From assembly GCA_013397455.1 (NCBI GenBank), contig VYZB01000116.1, positions 436,753 to 500,752 on the forward strand: a DNA stretch of 64,000 bases. Direction: 5' to 3'. The notes under the pieces were generated by a model. It ran no database searches. It was not told the origin of the DNA and saw only the letters and a list, made by a program, of their open reading frames with translations. The DNA comes from Crotophaga sulcirostris (taxonomy: Eukaryota; Chordata; Aves; Cuculiformes; Crotophagidae). The position numbers and the translations under genes are program-made. Shown piece by piece: positions 1 to 13,231 of the stretch. Position 1 is the stretch's first letter. Each line of letters opens with the position of its first letter.

Positions 1-3000
1 TTAAAAACAGATCACAAAAAGCAAGCTCGTTGTCCATAAAAATAGCAGCTAATTATTATTAACACTTATGAGTGTTGCTGTCACACAGCAGGACATCGCT
101 GGGCAAAGTGCTGTAAGACCAGAAAGAGAATGTACTTGCCTAATGCAGTTTACAGATTTGCATGATTTCTTTCAATATTTCTGAATTATAAGGAAGAACA
201 AGCAGATTCTGATTTCAGTAATGGAAGTCCATATGCTTAACAGGTCTCTAATCCTTACAAATAATTTTAATGCATTTATTGTGAATAAAATGCAATTTAT
301 TGAGCAGATACGCAACATCACTTCAAATAGTTATGCTAAATGCAAATGCCAGGCTTACAAACGTGAGACCACACTGTTCTACAGTGACAGACTTACTGTG
401 CTCCCCTCCAACCCATTTCCACTAATATTTTCTGATGATAATTGAATGACTCATAAAATCAATCATTTTGTAAAGTGATCATTTGCTATGCTACCCTATA
501 ACAGCAAGGTACAGAGCTCACCATGACAGGAGATCATTTCTAGTTCTGAGCACCTGCAAATCCCAAACTCCTACACAGTTTGTCAGGACAGCAATCTTGA
601 CAGAAGGAAAATCGTCAGCAAAAGAACTGGTTTACAGACTTTTTCATTGAAAGGATCCAGATCTGTATGAGGTCCAAAGATTAGGGAAAGGAAAGGAGGA
701 TAAAATTGTGAAAGGCTGTCAGCTGCAGTGGAGGAAATATTCCTGAAGAAGGGGAGAGAGTCAGGTGAGAGAGACAGAAGTAAGAGGCCAGTGGGTAGAG
801 GTCATTGGGATGAGGAGGCAGAGAAGAAGCAGAATGTGAAATCTGTTCTTGTGTCCATGAGAACAAGAAACAGACCACAGACAAGGCAAATAGTAGATAT
901 GAACTGCACAAGAACAGGGAAGGTGCACCGTGGAGGGACAGTAGAAGTTATGAATCAGAACAGAAATGTGAAGTATGAACAATGGTCATGGGAAAATGGT
1001 CCAGGTGAAAACAAAAAATGTTGTTTTGCTCACTGAGACTCCATGAAAAGACAACCCTGCTAGCGACTCTGAGGATGACTATCTAAATTAAACAAAATGT
1101 CATATTAAAATACAGATGTTTCACCATCTTCACTGACATAAAAGCCTTCCTAGACTGATGTAACATTTCTCCCTGTTACCTCTTTCACTGTCCTGCACTA
1201 CCAACAGATAGAAACTACTGTGTATGAAATTCAGAAGATGGTAAGAAGCACTTTCAGCTAATCTGCTCTTCCACATTGGTCTGGATGTCAAGAGTCTTTC
1301 CAAAATGAGCAGTATCATAGGAAGTCAGTCCCATAAACTACCAGTCCCCAAGTCTGTGGCATTTTTCCATACTGGTACCTTTCAATCTGCCAGAAAAGCA
1401 GTTGGGAAGCAGACAACTTCACTGCTTCCCCAAGGAATATATGTCTGAAATCTAAATAATCCATTTCCAGTACTTCCTGAGAATGAGGAGAATCCAAATA
1501 ATCCCCTGAGGAATGCAAAAATCTTACAGGATTATGCTGTAATAGCAGAATGTCAGCAAATACTAAGGAAATCACCAAGGGTAGTTTCACAGCAGTGTAC
1601 AGTGTATCGAGCATGTATAGAATAGAAAATGCAATCAATACAGATACTGAGACAAATAAGGAAGAACCTATTACAGCATCCACCATCTGGAACCAGAAGA
1701 ATTGATCTTTTAGTTCAACATGGAATAAGAAATTTCCATCCCTATAGTGAATCTCTTCAAAAATTAAGAATTTAAGCAGCTATTTTGCGTGTTCCTGCAA
1801 CACACTGAAGACCTCAGCATGCTGAAAGAATTTCTTGACACTTTAAAGAGGTTTTAAGCCTTTATTATTTTTTTCAGTAAGGTTTCTATTCAGAATTTTG
1901 AAGTACTCAGATATTTCTGTTCTGTCTTGGTTTATACCCTTTCCACCTGACATACAATCAGTTTAGATTTTTCCATTGAGCTGAGTGGTTCCTAAATGCT
2001 TGATAGATGAATGATCATTGCTCAAGTGATTTTCTCCCAGACTCACATAAGAAGTAATTTTTATCTCCAATTCTTCATACTTTTGCTTTTCAAGTAAATC
2101 GTCATTTTGTTGACCCATCTGATCCATTATCACATCACCACCTGTTCTATCATCAGCCTAGCTTGCAAGACATGAACCTTTGATAGGAAAACATGGGTTG
2201 ATGTGTTTTGTTTAATGTTGCAGGGTATTTACCACTCTGCAATGGATTTTTTCAATGAGCTTTAAAGAAGCATTCACTGTACTGTTGATATATGTCTTTT
2301 TTAAAAATATACATAACCAAAAAGTTTTTTTCTCTTGCAATGAGATAAAGCATCTGAAAACGCAAGAAACTATTCTGATAAGATTTCTAAGTCACAGTTT
2401 TAGTCTGAGTTAGTACAATGTCGCTTTTAAATACTATTTTTTCTTCAGTTACATTAAATTTTTAATTTAATATTTATCTATTTGTTTAACTAATTGAAAT
2501 AAGAAAAATCCATCATAATAATTGAACACAGAAGCAAATCTTGAAAAATTGTTCTGGATAAGTTCTGTCTGATCACAGCTTAGACTCTCACAAAATGAAA
2601 ATTTGCACAGCTATCTAAGGTTACTTTTATGACAAAGAAAAATAACTATTTCTAGGACTTGATTACTCTTTTTCTAAAGTGGGTGTCTAAAATAGGTTAG
2701 ATAAATGAGACTCTGAAATTCCCATGTCTCCCTAGTTCAGGGATCACTAGGAGACTAGCTATATGTTGATGTCTAGAAACATATCCAAAACTGTGGGAGT
2801 TTAATTCCATCTTCTGCACTTTATTTTGGTAAACGAGTTCAAAATTATTCTCCTTGTAGATCTCATGCTCTTTCTTAATCTTTTTAACACTGTTGTAGTT
2901 TGCATGAAATCACATACAAGTACTTCAGATGCGAATCTTTCAAACACAAGAAACCCCTCAAAATTCTTCATCCACTCTTCAGCCAGTAAAAAATTGTTCT

Positions 3001-3336
3001 CTGATTTCCAGCCCAAAAGTATTCATGGGCCATTTATAACTAATTGATTATATTCCATCTTTACTTTACCTATAAAAATCTCGTTCATTTTCATATACAG
3101 AAAGTGAAGCAGCTGATTTCACTACAAATTTTTCTTGGAACAGTTGAGGTTTGGTGTCACCCTGTCACTAAATTGTTACTTTGTCTCCTTCCACACTGTT
3201 TGATGCTGAATGATCTCTGCTCCTGGTTGCCCAAGAACTCTTTTTCTCTGTGAAAAACTATTCATTTCTTTTGAAATGCCGGCCAGAAATGCACTTACAG
3301 TGATGCCAAGATTGAGTAGGATGTAGACAGTCATAT

Positions 3337-3362
3337 TTTTTGTTATATTTATATAACAAAAA
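3337..3362. repeat. perfect 26-bp AT-rich inverted repeat (hairpin)
   Basis: Twelve-base arms TTTTTGTTATAT and ATATAACAAAAA are exact reverse complements separated by only TT. The next outward pair (T/C) does not match, so the symmetry ends cleanly. No neighbouring element explains it. It could be a chance AT-rich dyad, a cruciform-prone site or a terminal-repeat remnant. Confidence 0.8.
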
Positions 3363-6300
3363 CACCTTTATTAAAGGCTTGAGGGGTCTGAACAATTTGT
3401 TAAGCTTAAAATAACAAAATGATCACTATACAAGACAATTAAATATTTATATTCAGGAAACACATTAACTTAGTCAGTAACTTTAAACAACAATATGCAG
3501 GTGACAAATTATCTCTACCAATCAATATATCAAAGCGTTTTAAAAGCACTTTCATCACCTTTAGGAACATATTCTTATTCAAAAATACTCTCAATAAATT
3601 AAATATTATATTAATTAAATTTTTTTTAGTATTCTTTCAGGAGTTTCTAATCCATCAGGAAGTGCACTAATTCATCTATATGACCTTACTACAATTAGTT
3701 TTGTTCACCATGCTGTTTATTATATTGCCGTTTTTTGTCTGAAACAGGTTTAATGGGTAACATTTCCACACCAGGGTTACATCTTCCTGAAGGTCCACTC
3801 TTTAGTAGAATCCTCTTTAGGGCCCTCAAAGGTATACATTATTACCTCCTACACAAATTAAGAATGATCCCAAGAAAAACAGGAAAAATGAAGCTAGTCA
3901 CATCATTCTCTCCTGTGACTCTACCTGGGCAGAACAATTGAGAGGTGGAGGGGAAGGAGGAGAAAGTAGGGTGTTTGTTTTCCTGAGTCATGGTTAAGAG
4001 GAAAGTTTTTTAAGACTAGGAAATAGATTTCTAACCAGTTCCTTGTCTCCAGTGCTGAGCTAGATTATCAGGTACAGGCGACTATCTCCAGCATGGTATC
4101 CTGCTGAGAGTTGTTATAAAATGAGTATCAATATCCAAAGTACTGTCTTGTAGAACTGGACCAGCAATGCTGGCCAACATTCCAGCCTTGAAATCTCCTC
4201 CATTTCTGCTGCCAGCTTGGTTTGGATTCTTACTACCCTGGGAAAAGTCAAGATAGCAGAAACAGGATTCCTTTACCTCATGACAGTATCAAGCATTTGT
4301 GGTAAAGACTGTGGGACATGATAAGACAAGACACCATTGCTTAGATTTTCCTGTAAAATTTTCCTGGAGATGAGAGAAGTGAATTCAGTGTTCAAATAAA
4401 CTGCTAGATTAGAAGTGACAGAAACTGGACTTTCCTCATTCTTTTTAAAATGAGCAATGAAGAAACAGCACTTGTGACACATCCTTCTCTCTGACTCACC
4501 TTTTCTCCTAGTCTCCACCCTGCATGGACCCTTTGAATTGCTACCATCACTCAGTTCTCCTACTCATTTCAAGCCTTTTCACTGATGCCAATTAGAACTT
4601 AAGATAACAGGTTATAAGCTTGACGCTCATGTGCCAGGAAACAGTCTTGGCTTACTGCCCCTTTCAGTGGTCACACAAATTTGAGGTATTTAATTGATAT
4701 TTAAAAAGTCTTTCATATGCGATTTCATACTCTGTCCCAGATTCCCCAAAATGTAATTTCCAATAGGCTGGTAATGACTCAGCTCAACACGGGTCCAAGA
4801 TAACTTTTGGCATTCTAAGAGCAAGGTACCACTGAAAAATCCCAAAAATACTCACATGTGTTCCTTAATCGGAACACAGAAACATGTAATTGGGGAAAAT
4901 GCTGCTTGTTTGATTTTTTTGTTAGTATTTTTTTCCACAATTAAAGATTTTTCTTGCTTCAGCAGTTTCCCCTGCTGATTTGTGGGGGCTTGCAGAGACT
5001 TTGCTGCATCAGCAACACCTGGGACCAGAGGTAAAGCTGTTTTAAAGTACTTGGCCTATAGAAAAACAACTTGAGCACTGAAGCCGAAATTGCACTAAAT
5101 TTTCTCAGCTGTCCATAACCACACAGATTGGCTGTATATGGACTACTCTGCAGGGAGAAGGAGGAAAAAAATAACACCCACAAAACAAAACTCACAGAGA
5201 GTGCATTTTGATAAGCTTCTGACTAGAATGGGCACACAGATGATTTAAAAATGCTGTAATGAGCTACACATTTTTTAATCTCAGGCTGAATATTTTTATT
5301 GTTATTTATCCTTTCCCAGCTCTCACCATACTAATTAAGGTCAGTTTGATACTTTTTACTCTCATTGATTAGTATATTCCTTCATGATTATTAACATTCA
5401 AATTTCAGGGTTGCTCAAGGACTCAGATATTCTCCAGAATGAGTAAAGTAGCTCAGTTCGTCTCTGAGATATTCAGAAGTAAAGGGAGAAAGGCAGAGGT
5501 CTTCCTTTGCAGCAACTTATTTACCAATTATTAACTCAAAATGTAGTTTTGAAGAATAGTAATTTCTTCTTATATGTTTACAAAATCATGATTAGTTCTG
5601 GGAGGGTAGATTACAACAGACTACATATCTACCAGTAAGAAATTGCCATTTTGAAGAACTGGAAATCATCCAATGAAAGCAGCTGGAAACATCTTCAAAG
5701 CCAGCAAATAGACATGGTTTTTCCCAAAGAAGGGGATACTTCTGAAATTCCCCAAAATTTGTGAGTTGTATGTGTGAGGGTTCAAGCAAAGGCTCCACTA
5801 AGACTTTCTTAACAAATCATATTGCGCTCAAGAAATTCCATGAACTTAAATATTTAGAGGTTTTGTAAGCAACGGGGGAAAATAGCAAATATATTTCGCC
5901 TCTTCTTACCTCTATTTTAAGTGTGATGTAAGAATTAAAATTGACCTTCTTCTCACAAAAATGTATTATTTAATTCCCTTTGTCAGAAGATTTCAGTATA
6001 CAGTTCCACCACTAGAATATCTAAGTTCATTTCTCTGTTGAACTATAAGCGCATAGTAGTCCCTCAATTGGTATTAAAGATTTGAGGCCTCAACTGGCTT
6101 TCTGTCTCAAAGACAATGTAATCCCATCTGCACTGTAGTATCAGGTGCAGTTCTTAGCTTCATAAATAGATCAGGTTCAGCAACACTTACCTTTCGTAGC
6201 ATATTTAATCAAGTACTATAATAAAAAAATTTAGCCCCACCTTTGAAATCCATCTACTGCGGGTCTGCATTTACTCACAAAAAATATTGGGAGGCTCCTC

Positions 6301-6519
6301 TGAAGCTGTAGGTAACCTTCAGACAGGCAATGCCTGGAGGGAGCAGATGATGCTGCCCTCCTCTTCCACAAGTAGATAAGTGGGAATAATATCCTCTTCC
6401 TGAACGTTTTATGATTATTATGTCTAGTATTTCAAAGGTAGCTTCCTCCTTACAAAGCAGAATACAAATTTCTACTTCAAGACTACACGCACACCAGGTC
6501 TGATGTTTTTAAACAAGAC

Positions 6520-6606
6520 TGAGTTAGCCAAGCATGAAATAGCTGAAACAATTTTCTTAACAGCGGAAAAACACTTGGCTAACTCAAAAATAGCTGAACC
6601 AATTTT
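6520..6606. repeat. 13-bp inverted repeat combined with 19-bp direct repeat
   Basis: Two 13-base arms, TGAGTTAGCCAAG at 6520-6532 and its exact reverse complement at 6574-6586, enclose a 41-base spacer. A 19-base direct repeat (AAATAGCTGAAMCAATTTT, one mismatch) starts at 6537 and again at 6588, an offset of 51 bases. The direct copies give matching residues in the plus-strand frame (IAET-IFL and IAEP-IFL), but the frame is short and unlike any known protein. A local duplication with an inversion step, or the edge of a lost element, is possible. Confidence 0.75.
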
Positions 6607-9064
6607 TCTGAAACTTTCCAGTGAAGTACATCTTTGGACCAACACTATACCTGCTAAATTTCTTCCCTTCACATGCATCTTTACTTCTGCCTAGTGACTA
6701 ACAAGAACACAGAATAAGGATTAAAGATCCAATCCTGCACACACACAAGTACATGATTAAAACTACTAGTGCAATATTGAGTCAGTGTTGGCAGGGTCAA
6801 ACCCTAACAGTGTTTATGCCATTTCAACTTCATAACAATGCTGTATTGACACTGTAGCTCATAAATATGGAATAAGGTAAAGTCCAATATAGTTTATAAG
6901 GCTGTAACTTTTCACAGGCTTCTCATGTTATTCTCCATAATACTGCAAGGCAAATCTAGTTGGCTGAATTTTCAGAGATTGCTTTTTAAATCTGCTAGTG
7001 GTTGCTATTTCACATCAGTGTGCATGTAAATTGGAAACATTTTATAAGAACAAATCGTGTTGCAAGTATGAATCAAAATGCCACATATTTTTGTATTTAA
7101 TCATGCCCTAAAATGAACAAAAATGCTCGCATGTGAAGCAATAGCATTCACCTTTTTTAAAGCCATAGGAAAGTTCTAATCTGCAGCCTGTCCAGCTTTA
7201 GTCCAAATCAGTTCAGGTACCATTCCCAGTTCATGCTGTTACCTGTGATAACTGAACTATGTTCCTGTGTAATTTCCCTCATTGTAAAAAATACAGTCAT
7301 CTGTGCTGTGCAGATCTGATAATGAAAAACATATATAGACCCTCACACCCCAATCAGCCTCTGCTGGACTTTTACATGTATCAGGCACTTATCAAAGTCA
7401 TAATATATCAATTATTATACAAGAATTTAATTTGAAAGTCATTATTGTGTTTTCTCTTTATTCCTCATCAGTTCTACCCAGTTTCTAAGAACAACGTGAG
7501 TCCATTTAGTATTCGGTAGTTGTTCTCAAAACACGGGTGCCACTGGAAATCTGTAATCAAGCTAATGAATCTTGACTTCCAGTATTGCTCTTCCGTTAGC
7601 TTGGCCAAGTGCAGATGTCCACCAAACTGGATTATATCTTGTACATAAATACAGTATAGAATATATTAGTCCTTATCCATCTTAAGGAAAACTTCCAATT
7701 ACACTGACTTCACCAATGAATCTGCCTTCATAATCTGCATTAGCTCTCCTCTGTTGTTTTAATATATAAACCATTGTGGCACATTTTGTCCTGAAATTCT
7801 GGCCTTTCTTTGCAGACAGGCCTAGACTATGCTCAATCCAGATGACCAAATGTAGTGTAAACACTATACTTCTACCTAGTATTGCCTTCGATAGCTAATC
7901 CAGGCTTTATGTTGAGATCTGTACTACCGTGACTCCTATAATCATGTGACTTCTTTCTTCACATTTCACATTGTGGAAACATCCTAGAGTTTTAACGAAA
8001 GTTAATAATTCTACTGATTCTTTTACAAAATAAAATAGAAAACAACAAGCAGTGTTACAGTATGCTTTATAGTACTGCTTTTTATAGTTCTCGCATAATT
8101 GTTAAATGTCTTTCATAGACATAGTTATATTTCAGGTTCTCCCCTAAGAAAAGGTTTAGGTATAATGAGCAAAGGAAGATGCTGAATTTCTAAAACAAAA
8201 TAACTTCAATTGTAAGCCCGTGTGTGTATTAATTCAGAATTTTATGATTGCACTCAGATGGTGCATTTGCTTAAAAATTTGCGTTATCATTTTGTGTCTT
8301 AGTCACTTCAGATAACTTTAACATTCATAGCATCCCTTTGGTACACTATTGATTTTTATTTTTTTTTAATCTATTCTTATGGGAAAGTTACCCAGATTTA
8401 TTAACTGAATTTACATATTTTTCTCTATAATTCAGCAAACACTCCTTTTAAGAGACTGAGATTTAATTTCCCCTGCAAGGTCAAGATGTAGTTTTTATGT
8501 GCTAAATAAGCTGAAATTCAATTTATGATCAGCTTCAACTGACTAAAATACACTATTTTCAGTTTGCAAAAATTTCACAGAAAGACCTTCACTATGTCAT
8601 TTCACATAATTCCGTATCAACTACTTTCTTTTATTGGCAGTTTCAATAAAATGACTGTTAAGTCTCAAAAAAACATTTACTTCTCAATCTAAAGCCCATT
8701 TTCTCTCAAGCACTGGGCCCATTAGAGAATCAAGTCACAGTTACTTGAAGAAGTCTGCTGTACTCATAAGAATTTTCAACAGCAATCATAGAGTTTCAAA
8801 GGCATCACAAAATTTGGAGTAGTAATTTTTCATGCAAATTTGAGATCTGCAACCATATTCTTAATTTTGCATTGTGGAATGTTTTCCAGTTTATGAAACT
8901 GTATTTCTTAAAAGGAAAAAATCTAATCCAAGAAATGTTCGTATTAAACTCATTCATAATGTCATAGCTGTCTGAACAGCTTTGTATTGTCAACAGAAAA
9001 TTTTAAAGCTACGTTTAATGAAATAAAATTGTCCAGAGTTTATTGTCGGCAGCTGAGCCTGAAG

Positions 9065-9955
9065 TCTTAGATTAATGGGACTAGAAGGGATCTGAACGGA
9101 TCATTTAATCCCTCTCCTTTTCCTAGACAGGATCAAATAGGACTATGACATTCTCAACTGCTGTATTTGTAAATTGTTCTATTGACCATTCTGGAAATGC
9201 CACACAGTAATCTATTCATTGCTTCTCTTTATTACTGGGAAGCCTTACTTTCTAATTTGGATTGTCCTTCCTGAAATTTAAGTCCATTGTATTTCCCTAG
9301 GCTCTACATACACACTATTCTCTTAAGCATCTCTCTATATATTTGAAGACTGTTACTAGGGCTTTCACTGTCTGCACATCTTAAGACAAAACCCACTGTA
9401 TTTATCTTTCCTTTCTTCCTTGGTCATGTCTGCAGGATTTCCTGTGATGTGTTCGGTTGGCCCAACTCTTGTTTGAACTTCAGTGTTCCAAACGGATAGA
9501 GTTTCTCATCTAAAGTTTAATAGGCTCGAGTAGAGCCAAAGAATTATGCCACATTTTTTATAAGTTGTATTTCAACTTGCACACCTTTGTCAGAACACAA
9601 AATAATACAAAAATATACCTTAAACCCTCAGTTCTTTCTCATCTTATGCAGATCTGTTACCAAGAAGCACTTCTTCCATGTCAGTATACATCTGGTTTTG
9701 TGCAACTAAATTTTCCTATGTGCAGCACTTTGCATTTATTTAACAAAACCCATTTTTCAGTACTAAGCCCCAGTCTACCAGTACCATTTTCACCTGTAGG
9801 CCTGTCCTGTGATGCACCAAAAGCACAATGCCATCTGAAAATTTAACAAGCAGACTTTCTACTCCATCATGCATTTGATTAACGAAAATATAGTATTGAA
9901 GCCAAGACAGACCTCTATCACAGCAGAAATAATTTGAACAAAAAACCTAACTATT
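9065..9955 (-). mobile_element. ancient CR1-like LINE relic, 3' region
   Basis: Reading the plus strand from left to right, this stretch follows in order the landmarks of the reverse-complemented 3' part of old CR1 copies. These are a diverged 'actagaagggatc...ggatcatttaatcc' start, a 'tatatttgaagactgttact' block near 9338, a 'tttgcatttatttaacaaaacccatttttcag' block near 9728, and a 'catctgaaaatttaacaagcagactttctactcca' block near 9830. The order and spacing fit better than any single block. No 8-bp tail survives at the left end and no reverse-transcriptase frame remains. Divergence is high, so both boundaries are approximate. The match is from memory of the family. Confidence 0.6.
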
Positions 9956-11857
9956 TCTTCTTGTGCAGCCTTAGTGTTAGAAAACTCCTTACTTCAGGTA
10001 GTGAGGGATAGAAGACAAGATTAGAGTAATCTAGACATACACAGGTGGGCTTCTCATCAAAGGCCTGATAATTTAAAAGCATTAAGAAGAGGCATAAGTC
10101 CACCACGTGGTATGTTACTTTTTCCCATTTTCCTCAGTATTCTGACTGCGCAGAAACAAAGCCTGATAAAGTATATCCCAAAGCAGATCTTGTATGACGG
10201 TGAGTCAGTCAGTGTTGTATTCATTATTGGACTGAAATTACTTGAAACAGAACGTGCTTTTGAAGAAAGCAAAAAGAATAGGAAAAGGAAATGAATGATT
10301 CAGTATATTATCTCCTCAGGCTGTAATATACAAAGCTGGCAGCTTCAGCTTTACAAGCACTTTAATTTCAAGAGACAAAGGTCTCATTTCTATTATTATT
10401 CCATTCACTAAAATTTACATTTTAACCAAGAAAGACCCTCTGTGCCAACTGATGTCAGAAGTGACCAATTTATATCCATTAAAAAAAAAAAAGTATTAAG
10501 AATAAGGGTTGAAATTCTGGCCCAGGTCGAGCTAATGGCAGCTGTAGTCTCAATTCCAGCAGAGTGCACACGGAGGATTTGCTATTCTGCGTTACACAAT
10601 TAGATCAATTAAATTCTGCTCTTGTTCTAACAGCAGTTAATCTTCTGCTGAATACAGAGGTGCAGCTACAACAAAAAATGTATGTGTACTGCTCCTCCAT
10701 TAATGTGCAGCTTGTGATTATTTTAATATCTTTTTCCCAACAGCTATGTTCTTATCAGCTTTCTCATATCAATATCTCTTTCTCTAAGTATATACAATGA
10801 TTTAAATAGGACCTCTGGTGGTATAAGGTAAATATGATAGGACATTCAGCATTAGTGACAATACCTGAGAAAATATCTGAGCTTTGTCCCTTAGTTTCCC
10901 TGATAGATGAGATGTAGAAAGTGACAATGAACAGAACAGCTTTTAGCAATATCATAATATGCAGAAATCTTTGCAATTTTGCTGGGCAGGAAGGTGCTAT
11001 CCAGACTGTATATCATAAATTAAAGGACCTCGAAACTGGTTACAGGATTCAATCCTACTAATGAAGGGAAGGTGGAAAGATTTGCAGATTTCTAATGAAG
11101 TGTTGTCATTTTGCTAAGCATCAAAGTAGGAAGATGCTACAGAGAAACAGGAGTGTTCTGTGCCTTCACATCAGGAATCAACAGCTACACGGTCCATATC
11201 ACATCAACAAAGCCTAACAGCAGATTTAGTGAGCAGCATCTGAAAGTTGTTGAAGTTTTTGCAGCTTTCTTTCATTTTAGGCAATAATTTTTCTCTAGCT
11301 CATGCAAGCCTGCTATTGCCTCCTTCTGCATCAGTAATAGGGAGCCTTCCATTCTCATTCCAATCTCCTGCTTTAAATGTGTGACCACTGCAGCATACTG
11401 TTTGTGTATCTTAAAACTCTTCTCCTTACAGTGCCACTCAGAAGTACAGAAGATCTTTAATTTAAATTTTACGGATGAAAATTGTGAACAAAGCCAAAGA
11501 CATTTACCTTGTGTCCAAAACCAAAACGTTCCCTTACCTTTTGGATCATATCCTAAATCTATGTCATGTAAAGCTTCCTACATCAGTGCTATTCTTGTGC
11601 CACTTAGATGATATAAGTACACACACTGGCACATATGTGAGGTTCTTCATGTCTTTAGGAAAAGCCATCATCTGCAAGTAGGATTTGGCTCTCTAAATCT
11701 ATCTCCCATTCGACTGAAGGTATAAGGACAAAAACTGGTATGTCAATTATGGAATGAGAAAGCCCTTCCAGTATTAGTAGAGGGTTTAAACAAGTTTATA
11801 AAGCAAGCATAAATTTCAGGGACAGTGCAAATCTGCCCTATGTTTGGGTGGGGGGCG

Positions 11858-11891
11858 NNNNNNNNNNNNNNNNNNNNNNNNNNNNNNNNNN
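11858..11891. other. assembly gap, 34 N
   Basis: Thirty-four unknown bases follow directly on a G-rich run (TTTGGGTGGGGGGCG). The missing sequence is probably a short G-rich or otherwise hard-to-sequence tract, and its real length may differ from 34. The short minus-strand open frame that spans it is an artefact of reading through unknown bases. Confidence 0.98.
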
Positions 11892-12491
11892 GAACTGAGT
11901 AGAAATTAGGTGAAGCATTCTCTTGCCTTCTCCTAACCACACGACAGTGTAGCCATACAACCCCTCCTGACTCCCTTTGGCAGATCTAAAATTCAGAGAA
12001 TAAGGGTGTTACTGCAGTCCAATAGTAGTATTCCAGAGTCTTGCACAAAACCTGGGCTTTGGGTGTATATTCTGAATGATGCAAAAAGCTGAGGCTGAAG
12101 AAATTAATATGAACATGAAGGCAGCACTGAAACTACTGTAAACTTTGAGATCTTTTGAAATCTATCTCCTGGTCTAACTAATATGGTTCAAGCCACTCCT
12201 GCCTAATACTTTGATGCCTGAGGAATCTTTGTGATGTAATTAATCGTTTGGCTCCATTGGTGGCTCAAACACAGCACGATATCAGCAAAATATAAATACT
12301 TGTGCTGTTACTCTGGTCATCCACTCATTTTCAATCTTGCAGGCACCTAACAAGGATCACAGGAGGCTGGCTAAATCAACTTCAATAAAAGTATTGCATT
12401 AAAAAAACTAATAGGACATAAAATCCTCACTGTTCATCCTAGCCAAATTATAATACATCATGTTTACATTTTATGCATTTGTGATAACTGG

Positions 12492-12508
12492 CCTGTGCAG
12501 CGCACAGG
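12492..12508. repeat. short GC-rich dyad
   Basis: CCTGTGC and GCACAGG are exact 7-base inverted arms around AGC. It is more GC- and CpG-rich than its AT-rich surroundings. A dyad of this size is expected several times by chance in 64 kb, so it is recorded only as a visible structure. Confidence 0.5.
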
Positions 12509-13203
12509 GAAAATGAGCTTTCTATGTACAGTATATTCATATTGAAGAAGTTTGCATTATTTATAACAATGGGCCTAGCAATACTCTGCATACAAATCTG
12601 TTTTGGTTCAGGTTTCTTTCATAAGGAGGCCTAGATATTGCTTTATACATTTTCTCAGTAACTCTACAGAAATTGTTAATCATTTCAATACACAAAATTA
12701 CATTTGTAAACTTTATACATAAGTAACATTTTTAGATTTGCACAGGAAAAGCTACTGACATTATAAGCTGTCTGGGGAGGGATCTGTCTTGTGTGTGTGT
12801 TTATATGATGGTTAGAGCAATGCAGTGTGAATAAAAGTACTCAAATAATAACAATATTTATAATAACATGTCAAGATTTTCATTAACTTCTGGGTGTGGC
12901 TAATTAGAGCCCAGTGTCTTTGAAAGGTAAGCTCACTTCTGTATCAGTGCAGACAAAAATATTCAGGTTGCTACATCTGTTACGCAGTTTATGACTCTGC
13001 TATGGCCTGGATTTTCAAAAGAGTCTGAAAAAGTTACTCTTCTTAATCTCATCCCATTTCAATAGATGTCGGTGCCCATATCCTGTGTGGAGACAAGGTA
13101 ATACTATGCAGGTTTGAAAAGCAAGAAGTCTAGCTGTCTTCACAATGATCTAAATGTGCTATAACTAATAACTAGGTGAGATGGCCTCATAAAATCTGAA
13201 AAA

Positions 13204-13231
13204 CTGCTTAGTTGCATATGTGACTAAGCAG
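13204..13231. repeat. 28-nt hairpin, 9-bp stem and 10-nt loop
   Basis: CTGCTTAGT at 13204-13212 is the exact reverse complement of ACTAAGCAG at 13223-13231. The loop TGCATATGTG contains its own CATATG dyad. The stem is too short for a microRNA precursor, and no conserved RNA family was recognised. Confidence 0.65.

Larger units (their letters stand above)
1..9064. other. unique AT-rich non-coding DNA, no gene seen
   Basis: No gene, RNA or mobile element could be recognised in this stretch. Open frames are short and lie on both strands over the same bases, which is what chance gives in AT-rich DNA. The longest (1315-1686, minus, 123 codons) has a hydrophobic start but resembles no family I know. 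The stretch from about 640 to 1010 is strongly purine-rich on the plus strand and carries overlapping open frames on both strands. Two repeat structures inside it (3337-3362 and 6520-6606) are listed separately. Intron or intergenic DNA is the likely status. Confidence 0.7.

Noticed and set aside
1315..1686. 123-codon minus-strand frame with a hydrophobic N-terminal half
   Set aside because: It looks like a membrane protein start but resembles no known family. The composition follows from AT-rich DNA, and no splice or promoter context was seen.
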